Below are positions 1 to 8,043 of a stretch of 64,000 bases of DNA, piece by piece (position 1 is the first letter of the stretch; each line of letters begins with the position of its first letter). This stretch comes from Flavobacterium chungbukense. GTDB taxonomy: Bacteria > Bacteroidota > Bacteroidia > Flavobacteriales > Flavobacteriaceae. A program made the position numbers and the translations under genes. The notes below the pieces were generated by a model. The model searched no databases, had not been told where the DNA came from, and worked only from the letters and a program-made list of their open reading frames with translations. The DNA lies in NCBI RefSeq assembly GCF_020805785.1, contig NZ_JAJGZV010000001.1:682001-746000 (forward strand), read 5' to 3'.

Positions 1-653
1 TCATCTTGGACCGTATACAGCTTACCAATTTCAGGAAAATCCATTCTATTCATTTCCAAGGCAATTGCACAAATTTTGCCATCTTCCCAAAGATACAACG
101 AATTATCTAAAATTTCGGAATAAACAGCCATTCGCATTTCTGCTGCGTTCTCTCTATTTCCATCATATTCTTCAGTAAATTCAACACTTAATTTCGTTAA
201 ATAATCTAACTCGCTGATAATGGCTAATCTCATTTTCCCTGATGCTAATTTAAATTGAGAATTTAATTTGGCACATTTATAAATTGTCAAATGTTTTTCA
301 ACTGTAAATTGTAAATCTTGTAATTCCAAAAGTCTTTCGATGGTTTGCTTATCGCCAGAAAAAATGAAATATTTTAGACGCTCAAAAGGTAATTCTTTAC
401 GAATAATTTCGAGATAACCAGCATCATAATGATCACAGTAAATTAGACAGTAACCATCTGTAACAAGTACAAGAAGTTTAACACTGCTATTACCAATAAC
501 ATTAAAAGCTTGGAAAACTCGTAAATTATTTTTTGCAACTTCTTCAATAACATTTATTAGCAGAACGTTTTGCAATGGATTAGAATATATGAATTCTTCA
601 TTGTAATCAACAAATTCCCGAGCAGTATTAAAGTTCTTTACAGTATACATCAT
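1..653 (-). CDS. GNAT-like N-acetyltransferase, C-terminus cut by window edge
   Basis: An open frame runs from paired ATG codons at 653-648 to the left edge with no stop, giving about 217 residues. The N-terminal two thirds (MMYTVKNFNTAREFVDYNEE onward) is a helix-rich region of unknown role. The last visible residues, IGKLYTVQD, resemble the start of the acetyl-CoA-binding motif A of GNAT enzymes, where the sequence usually continues with an arginine- and glycine-rich loop. That loop lies outside the window, so the acetyltransferase call rests on the family layout and not on the catalytic core. It is transcribed leftwards. Its relation to the nuclease-like gene upstream is unclear because 174 bases separate them. 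Confidence 0.6.
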   Translation of the reverse strand, partial: MMYTVKNFNTAREFVDYNEEFIYSNPLQNVLLINVIEEVAKNNLRVFQAFNVIGNSSVKLLVLVTDGYCLIYCDHYDAGYLEIIRKELPFERLKYFIFSGDKQTIERLLELQDLQFTVEKHLTIYKCAKLNSQFKLASGKMRLAIISELDYLTKLSVEFTEEYDGNRENAAEMRMAVYSEILDNSLYLWEDGKICAIALEMNRMDFPEIGKLYTVQD

Positions 654-827
654 ATTTTTTTTAGCGTAGGCATTCTTTAAATAATATATAAAGTCATGAC
701 ATTACATGTAGTTTGGGAATAAAGATGCGAGATTTTTCTATTATGCGTAAATTTTACAAATACAAAACCATATTAAATTTAGCCAAATGCCCAAATCTCT
801 TGTAACAGCTGTAGGCAATAGCTTTTT

Positions 828-1784
828 TTATTTAGTTAACTCATCTTCTTTAATTGTTATTAACTCTGTAGTTCCGATTTTACTTGCTGAGTTCTCATTG
901 TTTAAGTTTATAACTATTAAGCAATATGTTTTGTTATTTAGACTCACAATTGGCGGGAAAACTTTATTATTTTCATTTAACTGAAAGTTTATTTCTGCTT
1001 TGTCAATATTAAAAATTACTAAATAGCCTATGTCTTTATTGTAATCATTTGTATACTTAACAATTTGAGAAAAACCTTCTATAATTCTATTTTTCCCATA
1101 ATTTTTATTTCTATCAAATATCTTAATTTCAATAACTAGTGGGTCTGAAGTGTCAATTGCTCCAATTATATCAGCTCTACCAGAAGTTGATTTTGGTGTT
1201 GAAAAAGGAAAATCAATTCCTTGGTCAAATATGAAAAGTCTTAAATCATCTTCTAAGATTTGTTCATAATTTTTAGTTGCTATTTTATATTTTTCAATTA
1301 ACACATTTCCTGTAAACCATTCAGTTCTCCTCTTATATTTTTCAAGAAGATAAATTACAGAACTTGACTTTTCTAATTGGTCATGAAAATAATAAAGTAT
1401 AGGTGAAATAAAATCTTCAATTATACCTTTCTTAATATCTTCGAAATCACTTTTTTGAAAAAAAGTCAAATAATGTAAATTATATGTTTTGTCAAGTTCT
1501 ATAATAAAGTTTAATATTTGATAGCAAAAACTTGCATGTTGAGATTCATTGTTAAAATCAAATTCAGCTCTTCCATATTCCATTTGTTTGGATATATTTT
1601 CCAGATAAGCATTATCATAACTGTATTTGTTTACAGATTTATTTAATATTCCTTTTAGTATTTTATTATTTTCAATATTATTTAAACAAAATTTAACCTG
1701 ATTTCCGAAATTATCTTCAGTTGAACGATAAAGTCTATTTTTCCATTCTTGGATGTTTGTTCTTAAATTATGATTATAATACAT
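828..1784 (-). CDS. PD-(D/E)XK nuclease-superfamily protein
   Basis: This 318-residue protein has no signal peptide. Its C-terminal half has a PD-(D/E)XK layout: a glutamate in EQILEDDLRLF near residue 178, D205 in GRADI, E219 and K221 in VIEIK, and Q240 and Y244 in the following helix. GRAD-x-EIK-x-Q-x-Y is typical of restriction-like endonuclease folds in Bacteroidota. The N-terminal 170 residues are helical and unrecognised. The start ATG overlaps the stop of the upstream zinc-ribbon gene by one base (TAATG), so the two are translationally coupled. Such pairs occur among accessory or defence-like genes, but the target is unknown. Nuclease fold is likely; activity and role are inference. 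Confidence 0.6.
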   Translation of the reverse strand: MYYNHNLRTNIQEWKNRLYRSTEDNFGNQVKFCLNNIENNKILKGILNKSVNKYSYDNAYLENISKQMEYGRAEFDFNNESQHASFCYQILNFIIELDKTYNLHYLTFFQKSDFEDIKKGIIEDFISPILYYFHDQLEKSSSVIYLLEKYKRRTEWFTGNVLIEKYKIATKNYEQILEDDLRLFIFDQGIDFPFSTPKSTSGRADIIGAIDTSDPLVIEIKIFDRNKNYGKNRIIEGFSQIVKYTNDYNKDIGYLVIFNIDKAEINFQLNENNKVFPPIVSLNNKTYCLIVINLNNENSASKIGTTELITIKEDELTK

Positions 1785-2011
1785 TACTGTCCAAATTTTT
1801 TAAATATGTTATTAAGTTTTTTTATTGATGCATTCATCGTTTCTATACTATTATGAACTGAGCCGTCACTGTCTTTTAATTCTATTTTTGATTTGCAATT
1901 ATGACAAAAAATTGTCTTTTCAGACTTAACATCTATAAGCTGAATGCCACTTTCATAATTACAGTTTGGACATGCAAAATCTATCCAGATATTATTAAAA
2001 TTTATCATCAA
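1784..2011 (-). CDS. Small zinc-ribbon protein coupled to the nuclease-like gene
   Basis: A 75-residue protein with two CxxC knuckles: CPNC near residue 14 and CHNC near residue 36. This is the usual four-cysteine zinc ribbon of small nucleic-acid-binding or adaptor proteins. The spacer between knuckles contains polar residues and a lysine pair; the C-terminal tail is a short basic helix. Translation ends in a TAATG overlap with the nuclease-like gene, so both are probably made in a fixed ratio. A role as a targeting subunit for the nuclease partner is inference. No known family name can be given from sequence alone. Confidence 0.65.
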   Translation of the reverse strand: MMINFNNIWIDFACPNCNYESGIQLIDVKSEKTIFCHNCKSKIELKDSDGSVHNSIETMNASIKKLNNIFKKFGQ

Positions 2012-2484
2012 ATTTATCTTTTTGAGGTAAAATTACTGCCAGCTTGTATATGCGTATGAGAATATCCGATTTATCTGATCTGAATTGGGGCGCTATGTCT
2101 AACAAATATAAGTGTCTTTTGTTCTCAAAAATAGGATTTTTATTTCATTAACTAACAAAAGCATTTTTTACTTGTTAAAAACTTTACTTACTAAAATTGT
2201 TTTAATTTATTAGCCTTGAATCACAAAAAATCCTCAACGGAGTCGGCTAAAAGTTTAAGATGTTCCAATAAAAGGTTCGAATTTTCTCCGATGACGTTCA
2301 CAACAAGCCACTCAATTTGAGTGGCTTTTTTGTTTTTTATAATTTTTTTAATCGAACATTATCTTTAATAACCAATAAAGGCTGCCTACATTGTAGACAG
2401 CCCTTAAAAACTAATTAAAATAAAAAATAAAAAAATCGATAAGAATATTATAAACCACCTGGAAACTTGGTTTATAAGAGATTC
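2012..2484. other. Intergenic region with tRNA-like relic and terminator
   Basis: This 473-base gap holds no convincing gene. Between 2231 and 2300 there is a stretch with GGTTCGAAT, the hallmark of a tRNA T-loop, enclosed by a CGGAG/CTCCG pairing (2238-2242 with 2286-2290). A strong terminator hairpin follows at once. The T-stem is poor, and no credible D-arm or anticodon arm can be drawn, so it is not a working tRNA. It may be a decayed tRNA gene or another small structured RNA. The rest is AT-rich and featureless. Confidence 0.4.
2305..2331 (+). terminator. Rho-independent terminator
   Basis: A perfect 11-base-pair stem (AAGCCACTCAA with TTGAGTGGCTT) with a one-base centre is followed by a T run. 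It sits directly after the tRNA-like relic on the plus strand, as expected for the terminator of a former RNA gene. Similar AAGCCACTC-type stems occur elsewhere in this window. Confidence 0.75.
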
Positions 2485-5280
2485 TTATTTTGCTTTCATC
2501 ACTACTTGTACGCTGTTCGATTTTTTCAAAGCATTTACAGTAAATTCTTTTAAATCTTTAGCCGTTATAGTACTTAAAGTAGTTTTAAGAAGTTCTATAT
2601 CAAGAGGTGTTTCCTCATTACGAACATAAGAGGTTAAGGCATTGAGCCAATAACTGTTCTCTTTTATCTGTTCTTGATAATTCTTAATTATAGATTGTTT
2701 GATGTCTTCCAACATATTGGCAGGAATGTTTTCTGTTTGGACTCTAGCAAGTTCAGCATGAACAATTTTTACCAATGCATCTGCCTTGTCTGGATTACAG
2801 TCAAAATTGATTTCTAATGAAAATAATGGGGTAGGAGAATGTGATAGATCGGCTCCAACCTGAACGCCGTAGCTTCCGCCTTCTTCTTCGCGAATGGTTT
2901 CCAAATAACGTTTAGTCAGCCACTCAGAAACCACATAACTTAAGATTTTGTTCTTTTTTGAATACAAAACGTCTTTGTTTTCTAAATGAAGATAAACTGT
3001 CGTTTTTGGTGTATCCATTGTTCTGAAGATCGTTTTCTCGGTCTTTCCGTCTTTCATGTAGATTTTGTGATCAACGTATTTTTCTGTTTTCGCAGTTGAT
3101 GGAAGATTACCCAAATAAGTATTGATTTGTGCAATATCTTTTTCAGAAATATTTCCGACAAATAAGAAAGTAAAATCTGCTGCATTCGAAAAACGTTCGG
3201 TGTAGAATTTCTTTGCTTTATTCAAATCAAAAGCATTGATAAAATCTTGTGACAATAACCAATTGCGTTTGCTGTAATTGGTGTTTAAAACTGAAATTGT
3301 ATCGCTTAGTGCTTTCTCGTTGCTATTTGAAGCATTTGTTAATTTGTTTTGATATTGCTCCTTAATTTTATCGAAAGTAGTGGTGTCAAATCTTGGGTGC
3401 TGGAAATAAAGGTATGTAAGCTGCAATAAAGTCGTTAAAGATTCTTTATTACTGTTTCCGTTAAAACCTTCGTATAACCCGCCAATATACGGACTCACAC
3501 TCGCTGTTTTGCCAGTAAGTTTCTTTTTTAAATCGGTAAACTTATAATCGCCTAAACCAGAGTAAGCAGCCACAGCCGATGCAATTTGAGTCGATGGAAG
3601 ATCCTGCCAATCTGCCAAAGAACTTCCTCCTGCACTGTAAGCAGAAAATAGAATTTGGTCTTTACTCCATACAGTAGGATAAATAATCACTTTAGCTCCA
3701 TTTGCCAAAGTATATTGTTTTGCATTCGCAAATGGTTTAATCTCGCTGGTTTTTTCAATCACTTTTTCTGTTAATTGCTCTTTTACTAATGAAGCCGTTA
3801 ATTCTTCTTCTTTATACGGTTCTAGTTTGCTGTTTGAAATGGTTTTCATTGCATTCCAATAGTCATTTGCTTCAGGAAATTTAGTGACCCCATCTTCTGG
3901 AGCAGAAACCGATAAGATTAAGTTTTGTTTAGGTTCTAAAGCTCTAAAAACGGTATTAATTTGCTGCAGTGTTACTTTATCCAAGAAGTCATTCATCCAC
4001 TTATATTCTTCATCCATTGTCATTACTGGATTAGACTCTAAGAAATAAAGCTGTAATTGCTCTGCCCAAGATCCGTTACTGATTTTGTCTTTATTCGTTA
4101 GACGATTGTCATAACTGCTACGCATTTTTGTTTTTAAACGATCTAACTCCTGTTGTGTAAATCCGTTTTGAATAGCTCTTTCAAATTCTCTGTAGGCTTC
4201 TGAAAACGCTTCTAAAAACTTCCCTTTTTTTGGTGTAATGTTTAGCGAAAATTTACTTGCTAACCTAGATAGATTATTGTTAGAAACTCCAAAAGATAAA
4301 CCAGCTGTTTCATTATTGATAATATATTCTCCAAAACGAATGTTCATCAATTGCATCGCCAAGCTTTCTTGCATACTTTTGGTCATTTCTGCCTGATCTT
4401 GAACTAAAGGTTTGAGCTGTGTATACGAAAGAGAAATTCCAGAACGCTGTAATTCTTTGTCGGTTGCCAGCACATAACGATTTTCCTTTTGCAACGGAAT
4501 TTTTTCGTATTCTCTTTTGTTGATTTTCTTTGGAGTTGGTATTGAACCGAAAATCTCTTTAACCCGTTTTTCGATTAAATTGACGTCGATGTCCCCTACG
4601 ATCACGACAGCCTGATTTTGCGGTTGATACCACTTTTTATAATAATCTCTTAAAACCTGATATTTGAAATTATTGATGACATTCAAATCTCCAATTACAT
4701 TTCGTTTCGCATATTTAGAACCTGCAAATACTACTTTGTCAATTTTTTCGCCCGCTCTGTAATCTGCATTTCTTCTCGTACGCCATTCCTCACGAATTAC
4801 GCCTCTTTCGGCATCAATTTCGTTATTAGCCAAAAGCAAAGAACCTGACCAGTCATGTAAAACATACATGCAAGAATCCAGTAAAGTTTTGTTATCTGCG
4901 GGAACATTGCTGATGTTGTAAACCGTTTCATCATATGCTGTATAGGCATTAATATCTTTTCCAAAAGAAACACCTTGCTTTTCGAGCATGTTGATGATTC
5001 CTTTTCCTTTAAAATGTTCTGTCCCGTTAAAAGCCATGTGCTCCAGAAAATGCGCTAATCCGTCTTGATCGTCGTTTTCTAAAATTGCTCCAACGTTTTG
5101 TACAAAATAGAAATCGGCTCTGTCTTTTGGCCATTCGTTGTGCATGATAAAGTACTGCATTCCGTTCGGAAGCGTTCCATGTACGACTTCTTTAGGAAGA
5201 GGAAAAGTGGTTTTAAACTGCGCCGAAACCTGAGTTAAACCCAAGATTAAGAAATGCGCTAAAATTAATTTTGCTTTCAT
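2485..5280 (-). CDS. M16 family zinc metallopeptidase (pitrilysin-like), secreted
   Basis: A 931-residue protein with a clear signal peptide (MKAKLILAHFLILGLTQVSA, cleavage before Q21). The inverted zinc motif HFLEH lies at residues 77-81, with E80 as the catalytic base. ERGVIREEW some 80 residues later supplies the third zinc ligand. The length fits a two-lobe M16B/pitrilysin protein with an active N-terminal half and an inactive C-terminal half carrying the second M16_C domain. It probably cleaves peptides in the periplasm. It is the last gene of the SusCD/TlpA/S9 locus; a 141-base gap with a perfect hairpin separates it from the S9 gene, so its expression may be set separately. Confidence 0.93.
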   Translation of the reverse strand: MKAKLILAHFLILGLTQVSAQFKTTFPLPKEVVHGTLPNGMQYFIMHNEWPKDRADFYFVQNVGAILENDDQDGLAHFLEHMAFNGTEHFKGKGIINMLEKQGVSFGKDINAYTAYDETVYNISNVPADNKTLLDSCMYVLHDWSGSLLLANNEIDAERGVIREEWRTRRNADYRAGEKIDKVVFAGSKYAKRNVIGDLNVINNFKYQVLRDYYKKWYQPQNQAVVIVGDIDVNLIEKRVKEIFGSIPTPKKINKREYEKIPLQKENRYVLATDKELQRSGISLSYTQLKPLVQDQAEMTKSMQESLAMQLMNIRFGEYIINNETAGLSFGVSNNNLSRLASKFSLNITPKKGKFLEAFSEAYREFERAIQNGFTQQELDRLKTKMRSSYDNRLTNKDKISNGSWAEQLQLYFLESNPVMTMDEEYKWMNDFLDKVTLQQINTVFRALEPKQNLILSVSAPEDGVTKFPEANDYWNAMKTISNSKLEPYKEEELTASLVKEQLTEKVIEKTSEIKPFANAKQYTLANGAKVIIYPTVWSKDQILFSAYSAGGSSLADWQDLPSTQIASAVAAYSGLGDYKFTDLKKKLTGKTASVSPYIGGLYEGFNGNSNKESLTTLLQLTYLYFQHPRFDTTTFDKIKEQYQNKLTNASNSNEKALSDTISVLNTNYSKRNWLLSQDFINAFDLNKAKKFYTERFSNAADFTFLFVGNISEKDIAQINTYLGNLPSTAKTEKYVDHKIYMKDGKTEKTIFRTMDTPKTTVYLHLENKDVLYSKKNKILSYVVSEWLTKRYLETIREEEGGSYGVQVGADLSHSPTPLFSLEINFDCNPDKADALVKIVHAELARVQTENIPANMLEDIKQSIIKNYQEQIKENSYWLNALTSYVRNEETPLDIELLKTTLSTITAKDLKEFTVNALKKSNSVQVVMKAK

Positions 5281-5351
5281 TGTTGATCGTTATTGTTCTT
5301 TTTTTGATTGAATTTTAGTTTGAAAAGGGTATAAGAAGTCCCTACTGTGTA

Positions 5352-5379
5352 TTTGAAGGTTTCGTGAGAAACCTTCAAA
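5352..5379. other. Perfect 12-bp stem-loop between two peptidase genes
   Basis: TTTGAAGGTTTC and GAAACCTTCAAA pair perfectly around a four-base loop. No T run follows on the minus strand, so it is a poor terminator for the S9 gene. It could protect the upstream mRNA end, mark a processing site, or act as a weak attenuator before the M16 gene. Confidence 0.6.
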
Positions 5380-5421
5380 CAACAGGCTTAGGTTTATAAT
5401 AAAGTTATAGGATTGTATATT

Positions 5422-8019
5422 TTACATCCAGTCTGGTTTTGCTGCACCTTTTAGGTAATAATCAAAATATTGCTGCATTTTGAGTGTCCAGTCTTTTCTG
5501 TTGGCAGCATCGTCTAAAGTGTGCCCTTCTTTTTTGTAGTTGATCAGCAAAGCAGGTTTTCCTAAACGACGAAGTGCAAAGAATAAAGATTGTCCTTCTT
5601 GATAAGGAACTGCGCGGTCATTATCATTATGGAAAATCAGGATTGGTGTTTTGATGTTTTTTGCTGCAAATAAAGGCGAGTTTTTAATGTAACCGTCAAG
5701 ATTATCATGCATAGAACTTCCCATACGATATTGATCGGCTTCGTATTTAAACATGGTCGAAATACCATTTGATCTCATAACAGGATAATTGGCAGTAAAA
5801 TTACTTACTCCAGAACCTACAATAGCACAACTGAAAATGTCCGTTTTAGTAGTTAAGAAAGAAGTTTCATAACCTCCAAAACTGTGTCCTTGAATTCCGA
5901 TTTTACCCTTTTCCGTAATACCGTTTGCAATTAAATAATCTACACCGCTCATTACGTCATTGTAAACACTGTTTCCAACATCGCCATAAACATAATGTAC
6001 GTCTGGCTGAAAAACGATGTAACCTCTACTTAAATAACTTGGAATATTAATGTTTGAAGAACTTATTTCTGGTAGTTGATAGCTATTAAATTCTGCCGTA
6101 TGTTTTTCGTAGAAATGAACAATTACCGGATATGTTTTTTTGCTATCGTAATTATCTGGCAAATATAGATTTCCTTGGTTTTCTTTTCCGTTAAAAGTTT
6201 TCCAAGTCAATACTTTTGCAGTTCCCCATGCGTAGTCTTTTTGTTGCGGATTGACATCTGTAATTTTAGACTGTGAGCCAAAATTAGACGTTGCCCACCA
6301 TAAATCTGGGAAAATGGTATAACTTGATTTAGAAAATAAAACACTAGAATTATCTCCGGAAACGGCTTCTATTCGCACATTGTAATCCGAATTGGCAAAT
6401 ACTTTTGTTATCGAATTATTGTTGTTTAAGGTGTAAACTCCATTAGATTTATGATCAAAATCAAAACCATTTAAAGTAACTTTTTTCTTCTGATCCAAAT
6501 TGCCAATAAAACCTTCTTCTCCATATCGAAGTTCAATTTTGTTTTTTCTTCCGTAACCTTGAGTTATTGAATAAGCTGCTTTTTGATTCGTAAGATCAAT
6601 AGCCCACAAATCAAATTGATCGTATAGAACTACCGTGTTTCCATTGTTTAACCAACCTGCAATTCCAAAAGCAGTGTTAGCCGATTTCATGTCTACATTA
6701 TCATCTGAAACAGGATAAGGAATCTGTGTGCTGATGTTTTTAAACTCTAAAGAAGCACTATCAAAAACGGTCCATATTTTTGCTTTTCCGTCATAATATA
6801 CAGCAAAACTTCCCTGCGGATTCCAATTTGGATTTCCAAAAACGCCTGTAAGTACTTTGGTAGATTTTCCGGTTAAAGCATCAATCCAGTAAATATCGTT
6901 ACGTTCGTTAAAAGTCCAGTCAGTTTCTACTGTATACGGTTTTTTATCAATTGCAAAAACACCTTTAAAATTGCCGGATTCTGGAATTAAAACTTGATCA
7001 AATTCGCCTGTTGAAGCTACTTGGATTACTTTTTTATTTGCAATATTATAAAGGAATTTTGGTTCGCTAGGAAGTGTTTTAGAACTTCTCAATAGTTCTT
7101 GCCTACGCTCCATAGTTCCTTGATTTGATCTCCAGATTTCAATATTAGATTTTGCAATCTGCGTGTTTTCAGGACGTTTATTAGAATTTACTAGTAAGTT
7201 TATTAAATTGCTATTTTCATTTAATCCGTAAGCCACTTTAGAGATAGAAAAATTAGGATTGTTTAAAGCAATTTCATCATAATTGAATACAGGACGAGTC
7301 GCATTTGTATTCAAATTAAAATAATAAACCATATTGAAATCGGAGCTGTTATTACCTTTTAAAGTAAAAGTTCCGCCGTTTTCTTTATCATTTAATTGAA
7401 AATCGCCAAAATCGGATGTTTTTCCGCTGAAAACGGTTTCTTGTTTTCCTCCGATTGTTCCATGTTTCAGAAAAACTTGGTCTTTTTCAATCTGTACATA
7501 TACAATCGATTTGTTCTTTAGAAAACGGGATGATTTAATGTTGTTCACAAATAAACTATCATTAGTTTCAAGATTATAACAAACTAAACGCTGCAAAAAG
7601 AATTGTCCTTTTGGAGTTTCAGGACGCGTATAATACAAGAAATCGGTTCCTTCAAGAGCATTGGTGTAATGTTTGCTTTTCCAAAGTTTTTTTACTCCAG
7701 TTTTTAAATTTTCTAAAAGCGTACTGTCGTTTTTACTGTACTGAATCCAGTCTTTTTTTCCGATGAATTTTAAATCACTGATATTATCCAACACCAAACG
7801 CTTTCCTTTTGGAGATTCCTGAATGACGATCTGTTTTTTATTTTCTTTTTCTTCATCCTGAAAAACAGTACTGTAAGACATCCATTTACCATTGTAAGAC
7901 AAAGCTTTACTGTTGATTCTCTTCCATGATTGGTATGCCGATTCGTCTACTGCTTTTTTCTGTGCAGATAAACTATACACACTCAAAGCGAGTGCACATA
8001 GTAAAACTATTTTTTTCAT
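5422..8019 (-). CDS. S9 family prolyl-oligopeptidase-like serine peptidase, secreted
   Basis: The start is placed at 8019, which gives MKKIVLLCALALSVYSLSAQ, a normal signal peptide. A longer reading from 8043 would put eight non-hydrophobic residues in front of it. The N-terminal 600 residues read as a beta-propeller-like region. The C-terminal alpha/beta-hydrolase domain has the nucleophile motif GHSFGG with serine near residue 713, the acid in NDNDRAVP and the histidine in KKEGHTLDD. The triad is complete. S9 peptidases remove dipeptides or cut oligopeptides. The gene lies 24 bases after the TlpA-like gene, in the same operon as SusCD, so periplasmic processing of an imported peptide-like ligand is likely. 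Confidence 0.92.
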   Translation of the reverse strand: MKKIVLLCALALSVYSLSAQKKAVDESAYQSWKRINSKALSYNGKWMSYSTVFQDEEKENKKQIVIQESPKGKRLVLDNISDLKFIGKKDWIQYSKNDSTLLENLKTGVKKLWKSKHYTNALEGTDFLYYTRPETPKGQFFLQRLVCYNLETNDSLFVNNIKSSRFLKNKSIVYVQIEKDQVFLKHGTIGGKQETVFSGKTSDFGDFQLNDKENGGTFTLKGNNSSDFNMVYYFNLNTNATRPVFNYDEIALNNPNFSISKVAYGLNENSNLINLLVNSNKRPENTQIAKSNIEIWRSNQGTMERRQELLRSSKTLPSEPKFLYNIANKKVIQVASTGEFDQVLIPESGNFKGVFAIDKKPYTVETDWTFNERNDIYWIDALTGKSTKVLTGVFGNPNWNPQGSFAVYYDGKAKIWTVFDSASLEFKNISTQIPYPVSDDNVDMKSANTAFGIAGWLNNGNTVVLYDQFDLWAIDLTNQKAAYSITQGYGRKNKIELRYGEEGFIGNLDQKKKVTLNGFDFDHKSNGVYTLNNNNSITKVFANSDYNVRIEAVSGDNSSVLFSKSSYTIFPDLWWATSNFGSQSKITDVNPQQKDYAWGTAKVLTWKTFNGKENQGNLYLPDNYDSKKTYPVIVHFYEKHTAEFNSYQLPEISSSNINIPSYLSRGYIVFQPDVHYVYGDVGNSVYNDVMSGVDYLIANGITEKGKIGIQGHSFGGYETSFLTTKTDIFSCAIVGSGVSNFTANYPVMRSNGISTMFKYEADQYRMGSSMHDNLDGYIKNSPLFAAKNIKTPILIFHNDNDRAVPYQEGQSLFFALRRLGKPALLINYKKEGHTLDDAANRKDWTLKMQQYFDYYLKGAAKPDWM

Positions 8020-8043
8020 ATTTTTTTGATTTTCAAAAAGCAA

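Noticed and set aside
787..984. Plus-strand 65-residue reading frame opposite the nuclease-like gene
   Set aside because: It is antisense to a better-supported gene, shows no domain and has no upstream signals.
8020..8043. Upstream start of the S9 peptidase at 8043
   Set aside because: It would add a polar octapeptide before a normal signal peptide; the ATG at 8019 fits better.
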